DNA from: Paracoccus denitrificans
GTDB lineage: Bacteria > Pseudomonadota > Alphaproteobacteria > Rhodobacterales > Rhodobacteraceae
Direction of reading: 5' to 3'
Assembly: GCA_003240735.1 (NCBI GenBank)
Contig: QFNE01000002.1
Location: 186,001-250,000 of the forward strand
Length of the DNA: 64,000 nucleotides
Part shown: one piece after another, positions 56,459 through 64,000 of the stretch
Layout: each line of letters opens with the position of its first letter
Numbering within the stretch: the first letter of the stretch is position 1
Program-made: the position numbers and the translations under genes
The notes under the pieces: model-generated
Told to the model about the DNA's origin: nothing
Databases searched by the model: none
Seen by the model: only the letters and a program-made list of their open reading frames with translations

Positions 56459-56929
56459 ATGCGCCCCCTCAAGTTGCTTACCCTTGCCGCCACCCTTGGT
56501 GCGGCCCTGATCGCTGCCCCCGCCTTTGCCCAATCCGCCCCGCGCGACACCGCCACCGAAGAAGCCAATCGCAAGCTTGTGGTCGATTTCTATGACGGCT
56601 TCTTCAACAAGCATGACGTCGAGAATAGCGCGCGGGTCGTGGCCGACTCCTATAAACAGCACAACCCGAATGTGCCGGACGGCAAAGCGCCGTTCGTGTC
56701 CTATTTCACCGATTTCTTCAAGAAAAACCCCGAGTCGCGCGCCAAGATCGTGCAAAGCGCGGCTGACGGCGATCTCGTGTGGCTGCATATTCATTCGACT
56801 GACGGTGCCGAGGATCGCGGGCGCGCGATCGTGGATATCTTCCGGGTCGAAGATGGCAAGATCGTCGAACACTGGGACGTTATTCAAGAGGTCCCCGAGA
56901 CCTCGGCCAACGATAACACGATGTTCTGA
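56459..56929 (+). CDS. Secreted NTF2/SnoaL-like protein
   Basis: The protein has 156 residues. A signal peptide (MRPLKLLTLAATLGAALIAAPAFAQ) precedes a SnoaL-like cone fold: KLVVDFYDGFFNKHD, YKQHNPNVPDGKAPFV, and the terminal DIFRVEDGKIVEHWDVIQEVP. Such proteins are usually small-molecule isomerases or orphans. AGAAAGAGG precedes the ATG at 56459. It ends in a good terminator. Confidence 0.85.
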   Translation: MRPLKLLTLAATLGAALIAAPAFAQSAPRDTATEEANRKLVVDFYDGFFNKHDVENSARVVADSYKQHNPNVPDGKAPFVSYFTDFFKKNPESRAKIVQSAADGDLVWLHIHSTDGAEDRGRAIVDIFRVEDGKIVEHWDVIQEVPETSANDNTMF

Positions 56930-56935
56930 AAGCAC

Positions 56936-56967
56936 GGCCGCCGGTCTTCAAGTCCGGCGCCTTTTTT
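56936..56967 (+). terminator. Rho-independent terminator
   Basis: GGCCGCCGG and CCGGCGCC pair around TCTTCAAGT, with one bulge, followed by six T, six bases after the NTF2-like gene stop. Confidence 0.9.
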
Positions 56968-57024
56968 CTGTGAACGACAGCGCTGCAGGCGTCATAAAGG
57001 CAGTGTGGAGGCTGGGGCGTCAGG

Positions 57025-58002
57025 TCAGTCGCTGCCCAGATCGTTCAGGACCTTGCTGGACGGGGCGAAGAATGAAACGCCCGTCACAGCTGTCGATACA
57101 TCCAGAATGCGGTCGTGAAGACCCGGCGGGTCCCCAATGAACATGCGCTCGATCATCTTGGCCGTTACGTCCGGGTTGCGCGAATATCCAATGAACTGCG
57201 TTCCAAACTCGCCAGCCGCGGGGCTGCCAAACGGCATGTTGTCCCGCAGTATATCGTGTTCAGTCCCGTCGTCGTCGGTGATGGTGCAAAGGGTCTTATG
57301 GGCCTTCTGCTGATCCTTTCCGGCATCAGGCAGTTCGACGTCCTCCAGCTTTGTGCGCCCAATCACCGCCTCCTGTTTCTCAATCCCGAATTCTTTCCAG
57401 GCCTTCAGATCGTGAAGGTATTTCTGGATGGTGACGTAGCTGCCACCCTGAAAGTCCTTGTCTTCACTGCCGACGATGGACGAATTGGGCAAGTTCTGGC
57501 CGACCGGATTGGCAGAGCCATCGACGAACCCCAACAGATCGCGCGCGTCGAAGTAGCGAAAGCCGAAGACCTCGTCTTCGACCGTCAGCCCGGCTTCCGC
57601 CTGATCAAGAAGCAGCCTTTCCAGCTCAAAGCACATGTCCTGACGGTTCGCGCGGATGTGCAGCAGGATATCGCCCGGGGTTGACGGGGCGGTGTGCTTG
57701 TCACCTTTCACCTCGGCAAAGGGGGTCAACTGCTGGGGCCGCTTATGCGGCGACAGGCGATCCCAGAGGTCTGCGCCGATGCCCACGACGCAGGACAATT
57801 TGGCATCCAGATCGCGAAATCCGACCGACTTCACCGCATCTTCGACGCCGCCGATCAACTTTCGGGCGCTTTTCAGTGCCGTGTCATCACGGTCCACATT
57901 CAGCGTCAGAAAGATTGCAAACCGGGACAGCGGGGCGTCGATGCTTTGAACGTCGATAGGAACGCGGTCCCATTGGGGCAGTGGCATGATCGGCTCCGAC
58001 AT
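57025..58002 (-). CDS. Dyp-type peroxidase
   Basis: This 325-residue haem peroxidase has the distal GFVDGSANP (GxxDG) motif, the probable proximal His in EHDILRDNMPFG and the distal Arg in FIGYSRNP. There is no Tat signal peptide, so it should be cytoplasmic, as in the P/B class (YfeX-like). No encapsulin gene is near. Its GC content is somewhat lower than that of the neighbouring genes. The ATG at 58002 is used; MPLP at 57987 is an alternative. Confidence 0.92.
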   Translation of the reverse strand: MSEPIMPLPQWDRVPIDVQSIDAPLSRFAIFLTLNVDRDDTALKSARKLIGGVEDAVKSVGFRDLDAKLSCVVGIGADLWDRLSPHKRPQQLTPFAEVKGDKHTAPSTPGDILLHIRANRQDMCFELERLLLDQAEAGLTVEDEVFGFRYFDARDLLGFVDGSANPVGQNLPNSSIVGSEDKDFQGGSYVTIQKYLHDLKAWKEFGIEKQEAVIGRTKLEDVELPDAGKDQQKAHKTLCTITDDDGTEHDILRDNMPFGSPAAGEFGTQFIGYSRNPDVTAKMIERMFIGDPPGLHDRILDVSTAVTGVSFFAPSSKVLNDLGSD

Positions 58003-58074
58003 ATGCGTGGCAAGCACAATGGAAGCCCGCCAAGTCGGATTAGTCAACCGACCGGTGCCGGGCCGGCGAACGCA

Positions 58075-58866
58075 TCATCCGCGGCGAAGAAGCGTGATGG
58101 CGTTTGCATAGCCGGATGTGGTTGGCGTGGACGTGGTCAGTGATGCCCGCAGCACAAATCGATCGATCAGCTTGTCCAGCTTGGCCGGGTCCGTCAGCTG
58201 TGCAAATCCGTCGGCGCCGAACATCTTTGCGGCGGCAGCCTGATATTCCTGCACCTGCCGTTCCACTGGAAGCTTGGCGTAGGCCGCGCTGAACCCGAAC
58301 GCCCCATCCACAACCTTCCGAAGCGGGGTCGACCCCATCACGGTATACCACTTGGTCGCGTCAGAGCCGGGCGCGCTGGCCAAGGCCGCCAGTTCACGTT
58401 TTCCATTCATCGCAAGTCGCAGGGTCGTGTCGCTGTCCCCAACGCGCGCCTCGAACACGGCCGACAGATGCTTGCTCAGCAACGCGTCGATCTTGGCGGC
58501 GTCAGGGGCTTTGGGAGAGGGGGTGCCGAACCCCAGATCCTTCGCCATCGCCAGATACCGCTTGTCGGACAAGCGGTTCGCCAGCGACTTCGGGTCAGTC
58601 GTGTCCGATTGCAGAACCTTGATCAGAAACGACTTGCTAGCGATGTCTGCTTCCAGGCCATACGTCTCAAGTGCGGTTTTCAGCAGACGGTAATCGCCCA
58701 CCAGCTTTTCGGCGCTGTCCGTGACAGCCAACTTCTGCCGCGCGTGATTCTGCTGCTGTTTGACGCCCGCCTCGTTGCCGACAATCATGCGCTGCGCGGC
58801 GGCGGTTCGCGTCAGAACGCGCCAGCCCGCCAAACCCGATTGACCGGTGACGATCTGATAGCTCAT
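58075..58866 (-). CDS. DUF1217 flagellar-associated protein
   Basis: This 263-residue helical protein matches the DUF1217 pattern (DYRLLKTALETYGLEADIASKSFLIKVLQSD and LSDKRYLAMAKDLGFG). Such proteins occur with alphaproteobacterial flagellar genes, and their role is not clear. It is the last gene of the flagellin-flaF-flbT run. The ATG at 58866 lies just after the flbT stop, giving near-continuous translation; an earlier in-frame start only extends into flbT. Confidence 0.85.
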   Translation of the reverse strand: MSYQIVTGQSGLAGWRVLTRTAAAQRMIVGNEAGVKQQQNHARQKLAVTDSAEKLVGDYRLLKTALETYGLEADIASKSFLIKVLQSDTTDPKSLANRLSDKRYLAMAKDLGFGTPSPKAPDAAKIDALLSKHLSAVFEARVGDSDTTLRLAMNGKRELAALASAPGSDATKWYTVMGSTPLRKVVDGAFGFSAAYAKLPVERQVQEYQAAAAKMFGADGFAQLTDPAKLDKLIDRFVLRASLTTSTPTTSGYANAITLLRRG

Positions 58867-58867
58867 C

Positions 58868-59269
58868 TCATCCTTTCCACGCCAACATGCGCGCCTCTCG
58901 GGATAACAGCGGGCGCAAGCGACGCAGGGTCTGATAGAAGTTGCCTTCAATCGCCGCCTCGGTCGCGGCGGCCAGAATGGACCGGCTGTCGCGATCCTCG
59001 AAGACTTGGGACAGCTGTTCGATCCCCTGGATTACTTGCGCGCGCCCCTCGGCAGGGTCTGCATCGCCCGACAGGATCAGCTGCGCGACATAGCAGACCC
59101 GTGCCACCGGGCTGTTCGCGTGTCTGGGATGGATGGCGTCCTTCAGGCGCAGGATGTTGGCGTTGGGTGTCTTGATCGCGATGCTGGCGCGTCGATCACC
59201 GTTTTCAATGACCGCGCCATTGATCAGCACCCGCTCATTCGGGGCGAGCTTCAGGACCAGACCGCTCAC
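58868..59269 (-). CDS. flbT: Flagellin post-transcriptional repressor FlbT
   Basis: The protein has 133 residues. It begins MSGLVLKLAPNERVLINGAVIENGDRR, with the family's RLKDAIHPRHANSPVARVCYVAQL segment. In Caulobacter FlbT binds the 5' leader of flagellin mRNA and promotes its decay until the hook is complete. It overlaps flaF by four bases. Confidence 0.95.
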   Translation of the reverse strand: MSGLVLKLAPNERVLINGAVIENGDRRASIAIKTPNANILRLKDAIHPRHANSPVARVCYVAQLILSGDADPAEGRAQVIQGIEQLSQVFEDRDSRSILAAATEAAIEGNFYQTLRRLRPLLSREARMLAWKG

Positions 59270-59628
59270 GGGTTCACCTCGCCACGCAGGCCACGCATCA
59301 TGGACATGTTGACGTCGATCAGTGGCTGGATGCTGGCCTCTTTTGCGGCCACTCTGAGACCGTGGCGAATGGAAAAGATGGCAAGTGAAATCAGACTGGC
59401 TTTCAACGCATCAGGTAGTTGATTTCCCTCATGCGCAAGGTCGGCGGCCAGCGTCGACCAAAGTTCGGTATTCAGGTGGACAGCGGTCTTCGCGGCGGGG
59501 CCGTGCCCAGTTGGATCAGCCTGCGACAGCAGGCGCGTGACGCGCGCGAAGGCGTTGTATTCCGTGTCGCGGTGCGTGGCGACAGCGCCAAACCGTTCTG
59601 ACGCGCGCTGAAAGGCTGCTGCGGACAT
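59266..59628 (-). CDS. flaF: Flagellar biosynthesis regulator FlaF
   Basis: The protein has 120 residues. Family segments ASERFGAVATHRDTEYNAFARVTRLL and LNTELWSTLAADLAHEGNQLPDALKASLISLAIF are clear. FlaF is needed for flagellin synthesis or secretion and acts opposite to FlbT. It lies between flagellin and flbT, the conserved alphaproteobacterial order. Confidence 0.95.
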   Translation of the reverse strand: MSAAAFQRASERFGAVATHRDTEYNAFARVTRLLSQADPTGHGPAAKTAVHLNTELWSTLAADLAHEGNQLPDALKASLISLAIFSIRHGLRVAAKEASIQPLIDVNMSMMRGLRGEVNP

Positions 59629-59659
59629 TTTCGACCTCTTATCGTTCTGACAAGGTAAG

Positions 59660-59683
59660 GTGGGGCGCAGTTACGCGCCCCAC
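59660..59683 (-). terminator. Stem-loop between flagellin and flaF
   Basis: GTGGGGCGC and GCGCCCCAC form a 9-bp stem with a 6-base loop, ten bases beyond the flagellin stop. On the minus strand the T content after it is weak (CTTACCTTG), so it may be a partial terminator or an RNA-stabilising end that keeps flagellin above flaF-flbT. Confidence 0.65.
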
Positions 59684-59693
59684 TGCGTTGCGC

Positions 59694-60521
59694 TTAGCGG
59701 AACAGCGACAGAATCGACTGCGGCGCCTGGTTGGCAATCGAAAGCGCCTGAATCCCCAGCTGCTGCTGGGTCTGCAGGGCCTGCAGACGCGCCGACGCCT
59801 CTTCCATGTTCGTGTCGACCAAGGCACCGACGCCCGAGGTCATCGCGTCAGACAACTTCGAGATGAAGTTGGACTGAATCTCGACCCGCTTTGCGGCGGA
59901 GCCGTACTGCTGCGAGGCGGTGGTCGCCGACGCGATCATGGTGTTGATCGATTCCAGCGCTGCCGCTGCATCCGTCGACACATCCAGTGTCGCCAGATCA
60001 GCAAGGGCACCTGCCTCTGACAGATCAGTCAGGGTCACGGCAATCTTGCCCGGCAGCGTCGCGTCCGTCGTGTCCCCCTTCATCGAGGCCAACACGTTGT
60101 AAGACGTGGCAGACCCGTTCACCAGGTTGGCCCCGTTGAACTGCGACGAGGCGACGACCGACGCGATCTGGTCGCGATAGACGCCGATGTCCTTTTGCAG
60201 GGTGGCCTTGTCGATGTTGCCGTCCTGCGCCTGGATCACGATCTTCTGCACTTCTTTCAGAAGGTCGGTGACGGTTTCAGACGCCTCACCTGCGACCGCG
60301 ATGGACTGCGCGCCGACCGAAAGGCTGGTCGATACGGATTTCAGACCGCCGACTTCCGTTTCCATGCCCTTCGCGATGGCCCAGATTGCGGCGTTGTCTT
60401 TGGCGGTGCCGATCGTTTTGCCCGTCGAAATCTCACTTTGCGTTTTCGACAGGTTCGAGTTGATCCCTTTCAGGGTCTGCAGCGCAACCATCGCGCCATT
60501 GTTCGTCAGAATGCTGGACAT
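59694..60521 (-). CDS. Flagellin
   Basis: This 275-residue structural protein of the flagellar filament has the conserved N-terminal helical domain (MSSILTNNGAMVALQTLKGIN, LSKTQSEISTGKTIGTAKDNAA) and C-terminal domain (ALVDTNMEEASARLQALQTQQQLGIQALSIANQAPQSILSLFR), with a short variable middle, as is usual in alphaproteobacteria. The ATG at 60521 follows CCGGAG. It is the first gene of flagellin-flaF-flbT-DUF1217. Confidence 0.97.
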   Translation of the reverse strand: MSSILTNNGAMVALQTLKGINSNLSKTQSEISTGKTIGTAKDNAAIWAIAKGMETEVGGLKSVSTSLSVGAQSIAVAGEASETVTDLLKEVQKIVIQAQDGNIDKATLQKDIGVYRDQIASVVASSQFNGANLVNGSATSYNVLASMKGDTTDATLPGKIAVTLTDLSEAGALADLATLDVSTDAAAALESINTMIASATTASQQYGSAAKRVEIQSNFISKLSDAMTSGVGALVDTNMEEASARLQALQTQQQLGIQALSIANQAPQSILSLFR

Positions 60522-60528
60522 TTCGTGT

Positions 60529-60556
60529 CTCCGGTAAAAAGCAGGCATTTAGCCTG
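60529..60556 (-). promoter_or_regulatory. Hairpin in the flagellin 5' leader, candidate FlbT target
   Basis: On the minus strand CAGGC-TAAAT-GCCTG (60542-60556) is followed by a T run (60536-60540) and then the ribosome site CCGGAG, seven bases before the flagellin ATG. The hairpin therefore stands directly upstream of the ribosome site. In Caulobacter FlbT acts on the flagellin leader, so a similar role here is inferred. Confidence 0.5.
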
Positions 60557-60684
60557 TCTGGTTGAGCCGGCCTTCTGACCGAATACGAGAGCGCGTGCTT
60601 CGTATGGTCCCCGTTTTAGGGATGACCCCTTAACATCATCTGAATTTGTAGCCCCTTTCCATCCGAATTTGGCGAGCAATTGTT

Positions 60685-60984
60685 TCAAAATTTCTGCTTT
60701 TCAATTGCCGCACGGGCCACGACCATCCGCCCCTCACCCGTGTACATACGATACGCGTTCGCCGATTGGGCGGCCTGACGCAGGGTTTCGATTACGCGTC
60801 GTGTCGCCTCGGCCGAATGATCAAGGTGGCGGGCCAGTTGCAGTAGATTGGCGCACTGGGCGGCTGTCCAGTGGCTGTGTCTGGCGACACGGGCAATCGC
60901 ATCAACGGTGCGGGTCAATGTCGGCAAGTCGCCCTCTGCGACGGCGCACGATGCGGTTGCGAAGAGATTTTGCAATTCGTTCAC
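60685..60984 (-). CDS. Probable FlgN-type flagellar chaperone
   Basis: The protein has 99 residues, mostly helical. The C-terminal part (RRVIETLRQAAQSANAYRMYTGEGRMV) recalls the end of alphaproteobacterial FlgN proteins, which carry hook-filament junction proteins. It starts with GTG at 60984, overlapping the preceding gene as GTGA. Assignment rests on weak similarity plus flagellar context. Confidence 0.5.
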   Translation of the reverse strand: MNELQNLFATASCAVAEGDLPTLTRTVDAIARVARHSHWTAAQCANLLQLARHLDHSAEATRRVIETLRQAAQSANAYRMYTGEGRMVVARAAIEKQKF

Positions 60985-61163
60985 TTCGGATCCAGCCCGA
61001 GATCGAGCCTGCGCGATAATTCCGCAGCTAAAGTTTGATGCATGATAAAGTCAAATTCACCACCCGACGATGAGCATGTCTGGGGCATAGCATATTTGAT
61101 CATCTGCTCCATAAAAGCGGCCTGTAGCCGGACTGCATTGCTGTCAATTTTACGTAATTCCAT
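60981..61163 (-). CDS. Short FlgJ-like rod-binding protein
   Basis: The protein has 60 residues from the ATG at 61163. The pattern (ITNAVRLQAAFMEQMIKYAMP-like NAVRLQAAFMEQMIKYAM, later GGEFDFIMHQTLAAELSRRLDLGLD) follows the N-terminal rod-binding domain of FlgJ, but it is shorter than the usual 90-100 residues and lacks the muramidase part. GTG codons at 61166 and 61169 are alternatives. It overlaps the FlgN-like gene by four bases and is divergent from fliK. Confidence 0.6.
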   Translation of the reverse strand: MELRKIDSNAVRLQAAFMEQMIKYAMPQTCSSSGGEFDFIMHQTLAAELSRRLDLGLDPK

Positions 61164-61257
61164 GACCACCCCCGCACTGATGTCGCGTTCTATGCCTGTT
61201 GGGCGTAAATAATTCGTAATGATGTGGGTGATACAGGTAGGAAAAGGGGGAGCCGAA

Positions 61258-62811
61258 ATGAATGTATGTGAATTTTTCTTTCTGCGCCCGGTCGAGCAGA
61301 GGCTCACTCCACCCACTGCGGCGGGGGCGGAATTCAAAATTGAATTGAACGTGGGGGACACTGGCCTGCAACACCAGGTGGTCGGTGCGGACGACGCTGA
61401 CGATCCATCTACTGTGCCGCTGACAGCTGTCCTGATGGAAGAAGGGGTCTGGCAAGAAACCGATTCGGAAAACCAAAGCGAACCTAAGGACGATGCTGCT
61501 TGGCCGACCTTTGCGCTGTATCAACCGCTAGTGCGTCAGCCGATGACGTCCGGTTCGGGGGAGGGCGATGACTCAGTTCCGGAACTCGCTGCCACTCTTG
61601 GACCAGCTGGTAAGGCCACCGTGGAGGTCACTTTGACCGAGGTCCATCACCCTAATTCGGAGAGACTTGCGGCCCCCTTGGATGTTGATCTCAGGCGGAC
61701 ACCGGATATCGCTGACATTCCCTCGGCGCCTTTACCCGGCGAGCCCGCAAATCGCCAAGCACGGTCGGTTCGCGCCGGTCTTTTGCCTGAGCCTCGGATG
61801 ACTCCTCGACGTACGGCAGATTCTCTGAAAGCCGAGTCATCGGACTCTGACGTTCCGCTTCCTACTGAGCATAAAGGCCAAGTTTCGCCTGCCGATCCAA
61901 AGACGATCATCGGTCAAACCCTGTCACAGCCTGTCGGTCATCCAGCAGTGGAAGAGTCGAAAACAAACGTTCACCAGGCCGCCCCGCCGGATGGAGATGA
62001 TGATCGACAGTGGATCACGGACGAGCGCGCTATTGCTGCAGTTCAGCCCCAGATAAGTGCGCTGGAACGCCCAACGAAAAGTCAAATCGTGATCGACCAG
62101 AATACTGCCGCGTTTGTCACCCCATCCGTCCATGACCCGGATACCGCGACGAAAAGTGAGATGCCGCCGATGCGCGACCGACGCCCGCCGGCGGAGCCTG
62201 AGGGGCAGGCGGCAGACGCCGTGGAATGGTCAACCGACACGTCGCGGCCAGAACAAGCGCGTCGAACGATGGTCGACGCGCTTCTCCCAAGGGCCGACGA
62301 CGAGGATGCGGAAAACAAGCAGCCATTATCGCTACTGCTGCCTGATGTCGCGATTGGACGCCCGACGATCCCCATAGGACCCACCCAAGCGGCACACCTT
62401 GCGCCCATGGCGCATGTTCCTGTCCAAACGTTCACAGCCGCGCCCCACCACGTGCCCGGCCCGGCTGTCCGCCTGCAATCGGATGAGCTGGGGACGGTGC
62501 ATATCTCTGTCCGTACAGATGACGGCGTCAGCAGCATCCAGATCTTGGCTGACAGCCCGGACACAGCCCGACTGATGCAGCAGAACGTGGACATCCTTCG
62601 TGCCGAGCTGCCTGATGCTACTCGGATTCATATCGCCCGAACGAACGACAACAGCTTCGCCACTGGCAGCGAGGGTGGGCGGGGTGGGTTTGGCGGATCG
62701 CACGACCAGACGGGACAGGGGCGCAGATCGAAAGACCCGGAGCCCGCGATGCCACAACCCGGACCGCAGACGCACACGTCAGGGGCGGGCGGCTTGGACC
62801 TGCGGCTGTAG
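61258..62811 (+). CDS. fliK: Flagellar hook-length control protein FliK
   Basis: The protein has 517 residues. A long, poorly conserved, acidic and Pro-rich part (1-400) acts as the ruler in this family; the C-terminal region VRLQSDELGTVHISVRTDDGVSSIQILADSPDTARLMQQNVDILRAEL (about 415-470) is the recognisable Flg_hook domain. The ATG at 61258 has a strong AGGGGGAG site. Its base composition is a little lower in GC than the surrounding genes. flgD follows. Confidence 0.88.
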   Translation: MNVCEFFFLRPVEQRLTPPTAAGAEFKIELNVGDTGLQHQVVGADDADDPSTVPLTAVLMEEGVWQETDSENQSEPKDDAAWPTFALYQPLVRQPMTSGSGEGDDSVPELAATLGPAGKATVEVTLTEVHHPNSERLAAPLDVDLRRTPDIADIPSAPLPGEPANRQARSVRAGLLPEPRMTPRRTADSLKAESSDSDVPLPTEHKGQVSPADPKTIIGQTLSQPVGHPAVEESKTNVHQAAPPDGDDDRQWITDERAIAAVQPQISALERPTKSQIVIDQNTAAFVTPSVHDPDTATKSEMPPMRDRRPPAEPEGQAADAVEWSTDTSRPEQARRTMVDALLPRADDEDAENKQPLSLLLPDVAIGRPTIPIGPTQAAHLAPMAHVPVQTFTAAPHHVPGPAVRLQSDELGTVHISVRTDDGVSSIQILADSPDTARLMQQNVDILRAELPDATRIHIARTNDNSFATGSEGGRGGFGGSHDQTGQGRRSKDPEPAMPQPGPQTHTSGAGGLDLRL

Positions 62812-62881
62812 GCGGCGGTTTAGTTTTGCTTAACCGGGCCGCGATACCCTGTCTGAAACATGTTTGGAATGGACCAGTTTG

Positions 62882-63562
62882 ATGACCACGGTGTCGACCA
62901 ACCCGATTTCCAATGCCAGCCCGACCAGCGCAGGCACCGCCAACAATGCTGCGGCCACCAAGGGCACGGGGGGTGATTTCGAAACCTTCCTCAAGATGCT
63001 GACCACGCAGATCAAGAACCAGGACCCCCTGAACCCGATGGAGGGGTCGGATTTCGCGGTTCAGCTGGCGACCTTTTCGGGGGTCGAGCAGCAGGTGCGG
63101 ACGAACGATCTGTTGTTGCAGTTGACCGGGGGTGAAAGCGGCCTTGGACGGGCGTCCGAAATGATCGGGAAAGAGGTTCGGACCACCGCGCCTGTCCAGT
63201 TCGATGGGGCGGCCCTGACCTTGACGATCTCGCACCCTACGGCGGCGGATAAGGTCGAACTCGTCACCCGGAATAGCCAAGGCGCTATCGTGTCGCGGGA
63301 AAGCATCGGACCCGGGCAGGGGGATGTCGATTGGATCGGCAAGGACGCGTCGGGAAAGATCCTGCCGACGGGGCAATACAGCTTCTCCGTGGAAAGCTGG
63401 GCCGGTGAGAAAAGCCTGGGTGCCCATCTGATCGGCGCGTATGGGCGCGTGACCGGTGCAACGTCTGGTGTGGACGGGCCGGTGCTGACGCTGGTTGGCG
63501 GCGGTCAGGCGAAGGAAACCGACATCACGGGCGTCCGGCAGCCGGCAACCGTCATTCCTTGA
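62882..63562 (+). CDS. flgD: Flagellar hook assembly protein FlgD
   Basis: The protein has 226 residues. The N-terminal FLKMLTTQIKNQDPLNPMEGSDFAVQLATFSGVEQQ is the diagnostic FlgD segment; the rest forms the Ig-like and tudor-like domains (DKVELVTRNSQGAIV, ILPTGQYSFSVES). It caps the growing hook. The ATG at 62882 is used; upstream in-frame codons add only seven residues. Confidence 0.95.
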   Translation: MTTVSTNPISNASPTSAGTANNAAATKGTGGDFETFLKMLTTQIKNQDPLNPMEGSDFAVQLATFSGVEQQVRTNDLLLQLTGGESGLGRASEMIGKEVRTTAPVQFDGAALTLTISHPTAADKVELVTRNSQGAIVSRESIGPGQGDVDWIGKDASGKILPTGQYSFSVESWAGEKSLGAHLIGAYGRVTGATSGVDGPVLTLVGGGQAKETDITGVRQPATVIP

Positions 63563-63625
63563 CCGAGCAAAGCACCTGCTGGTCTTGGCGCCAAAGAGGA
63601 TTCTTCAGAACGTCACCACCAAATG

Positions 63626-63652
63626 AAAACGCCGCCCGGTTGGGCGGCGTTT
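63626..63652. terminator. Terminator between flgD and rpsA
   Basis: AAACGCCGCCC and GGGCGGCGTTT form an 11-bp stem (63627-63637, 63642-63652) with a GGTT loop. It follows rpsA on the minus strand with TTTT and also ends flgD on the plus strand. Confidence 0.9.
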
Positions 63653-63668
63653 CCGATGTCAGCTTGGC

Positions 63669-64000
63669 TCAGTTGCGGCTTTTCAGCGCCGCGCCAAGGA
63701 TGTCGCCCAGCGACGCGCCCGAATCGGACGAACCGTACTGCTCGACAGCTTCTTTTTCTTCGGCGATCTCGCGTGCCTTGATCGACAGGCCCAGACGACG
63801 CGTCTTGGTGTCGATGTTGGTGACGCGAGCGTCGACCTTGTCGCCAACCTGGAAACGCTCGGGGCGCTGGTCCTGACGGTCGCGTGCCAGATCCGAACGA
63901 CGGATGAACGATTTCACACCGTTCATCTCGACCTCGATGCCACCTTCTTCGATCGCAGTGACTTCGGCGGTGACGACATCGCCACGCTTCACGCCATCAA
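63669..64000 (-). CDS. rpsA: 30S ribosomal protein S1, C-terminal part
   Basis: Only the last 110 codons are in the window; the gene continues past 64000. One S1 RNA-binding repeat is visible (VKRGDVVTAEVTAIEEGGIEVEMNGVKSFIRRSDL, VGDKVDARVTNIDTKTRRLGLSIKA), ending with EYGSSDSGASLGDILG-type sequence (QYGSSDSGASLGDILGAAL), the normal S1 tail in alphaproteobacteria. It is the main mRNA-binding ribosomal protein. Confidence 0.95.
   Translation of the reverse strand, partial: DGVKRGDVVTAEVTAIEEGGIEVEMNGVKSFIRRSDLARDRQDQRPERFQVGDKVDARVTNIDTKTRRLGLSIKAREIAEEKEAVEQYGSSDSGASLGDILGAALKSRN

Noticed and set aside
57025..58002. Dyp peroxidase considered as encapsulin cargo
   Set aside because: No encapsulin gene lies in the window and no typical C-terminal targeting tail is visible.

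Overview
The window is a typical stretch of alphaproteobacterial core chromosome, most likely from the Rhodobacterales (Roseobacter/Loktanella/Jannaschia-like). The base composition is high in GC and most codons end in C or G. Marker traits are a 2-oxoglutarate dehydrogenase E2 with two lipoyl domains, FlaF/FlbT with a DUF1217 flagellar protein, COQ9, a DUF1013 (TrcR-type) regulator, a bactofilin-LytM peptidase pair and a valine catabolism operon of mmsA/mmsB type. The assignment rests on recognised protein families only; no database search was possible.

Layout. 1-3.3 kb: end of lpxC, bamD and recN (envelope and DNA repair). 3.4-9 kb: a minus-strand valine degradation operon (mmsA, acyl-CoA dehydrogenase, 3-hydroxyisobutyryl-CoA hydrolase, mmsB) with a divergent LysR regulator. 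9-12.1 kb: CBS protein, coaD, a proline-rich micro-ORF, bactofilin and M23 peptidase. 12.3-24.5 kb: a minus-strand TCA cluster, mdh then sucC-sucD-sucA-sucB-lpd, with small passenger genes between the enzymes. 24.8-31.2 kb: TSUP permease, priA, N-formylglutamate amidohydrolase, pyk, rpmI and rplT. 31.4-39.6 kb: a membrane protein, a cytochrome P450, and pheS and pheT separated by three accessory genes, one of them AT-rich and clearly foreign in codon use. 39.6-49.5 kb: nitronate monooxygenase-like protein, a GST, mscL, ald with its Lrp-type regulator, an esterase, rpsU, COQ9, a quinone oxidoreductase, pncB/pncA and trhO. 49.5-58 kb: mutS, TrcR, RNase T2, a dimethylglycine dehydrogenase-like flavoprotein, an NTF2-like protein and a Dyp peroxidase. 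58-64 kb: a flagellar locus (flagellin, flaF, flbT, DUF1217, FlgN- and FlgJ-like proteins, fliK, flgD), then the C-terminal end of rpsA.

How the genes work together. Valine degradation yields propionyl-CoA, which can enter the TCA cycle after conversion to succinyl-CoA. The TCA cluster holds the 2-oxoglutarate-to-succinate steps plus malate dehydrogenase. Two perfect 10-bp palindromes, 21 bp apart, upstream of sucC look like a paired operator for that operon. The flagellar cluster couples flagellin to its own post-transcriptional regulators.

I saw no CRISPR array, insertion sequence, integrase, tRNA, rRNA or obvious prophage, and no complete undescribed multi-gene system. The most unusual material is the pheS-pheT gap, the open frame that continues past the sucC stop codon, and several small genes and structured non-coding sites. 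No intergenic stretch exceeds 300 bases; the longest (24544-24822, about 280 bases upstream of mdh and the TSUP gene) shows nothing recognisable.
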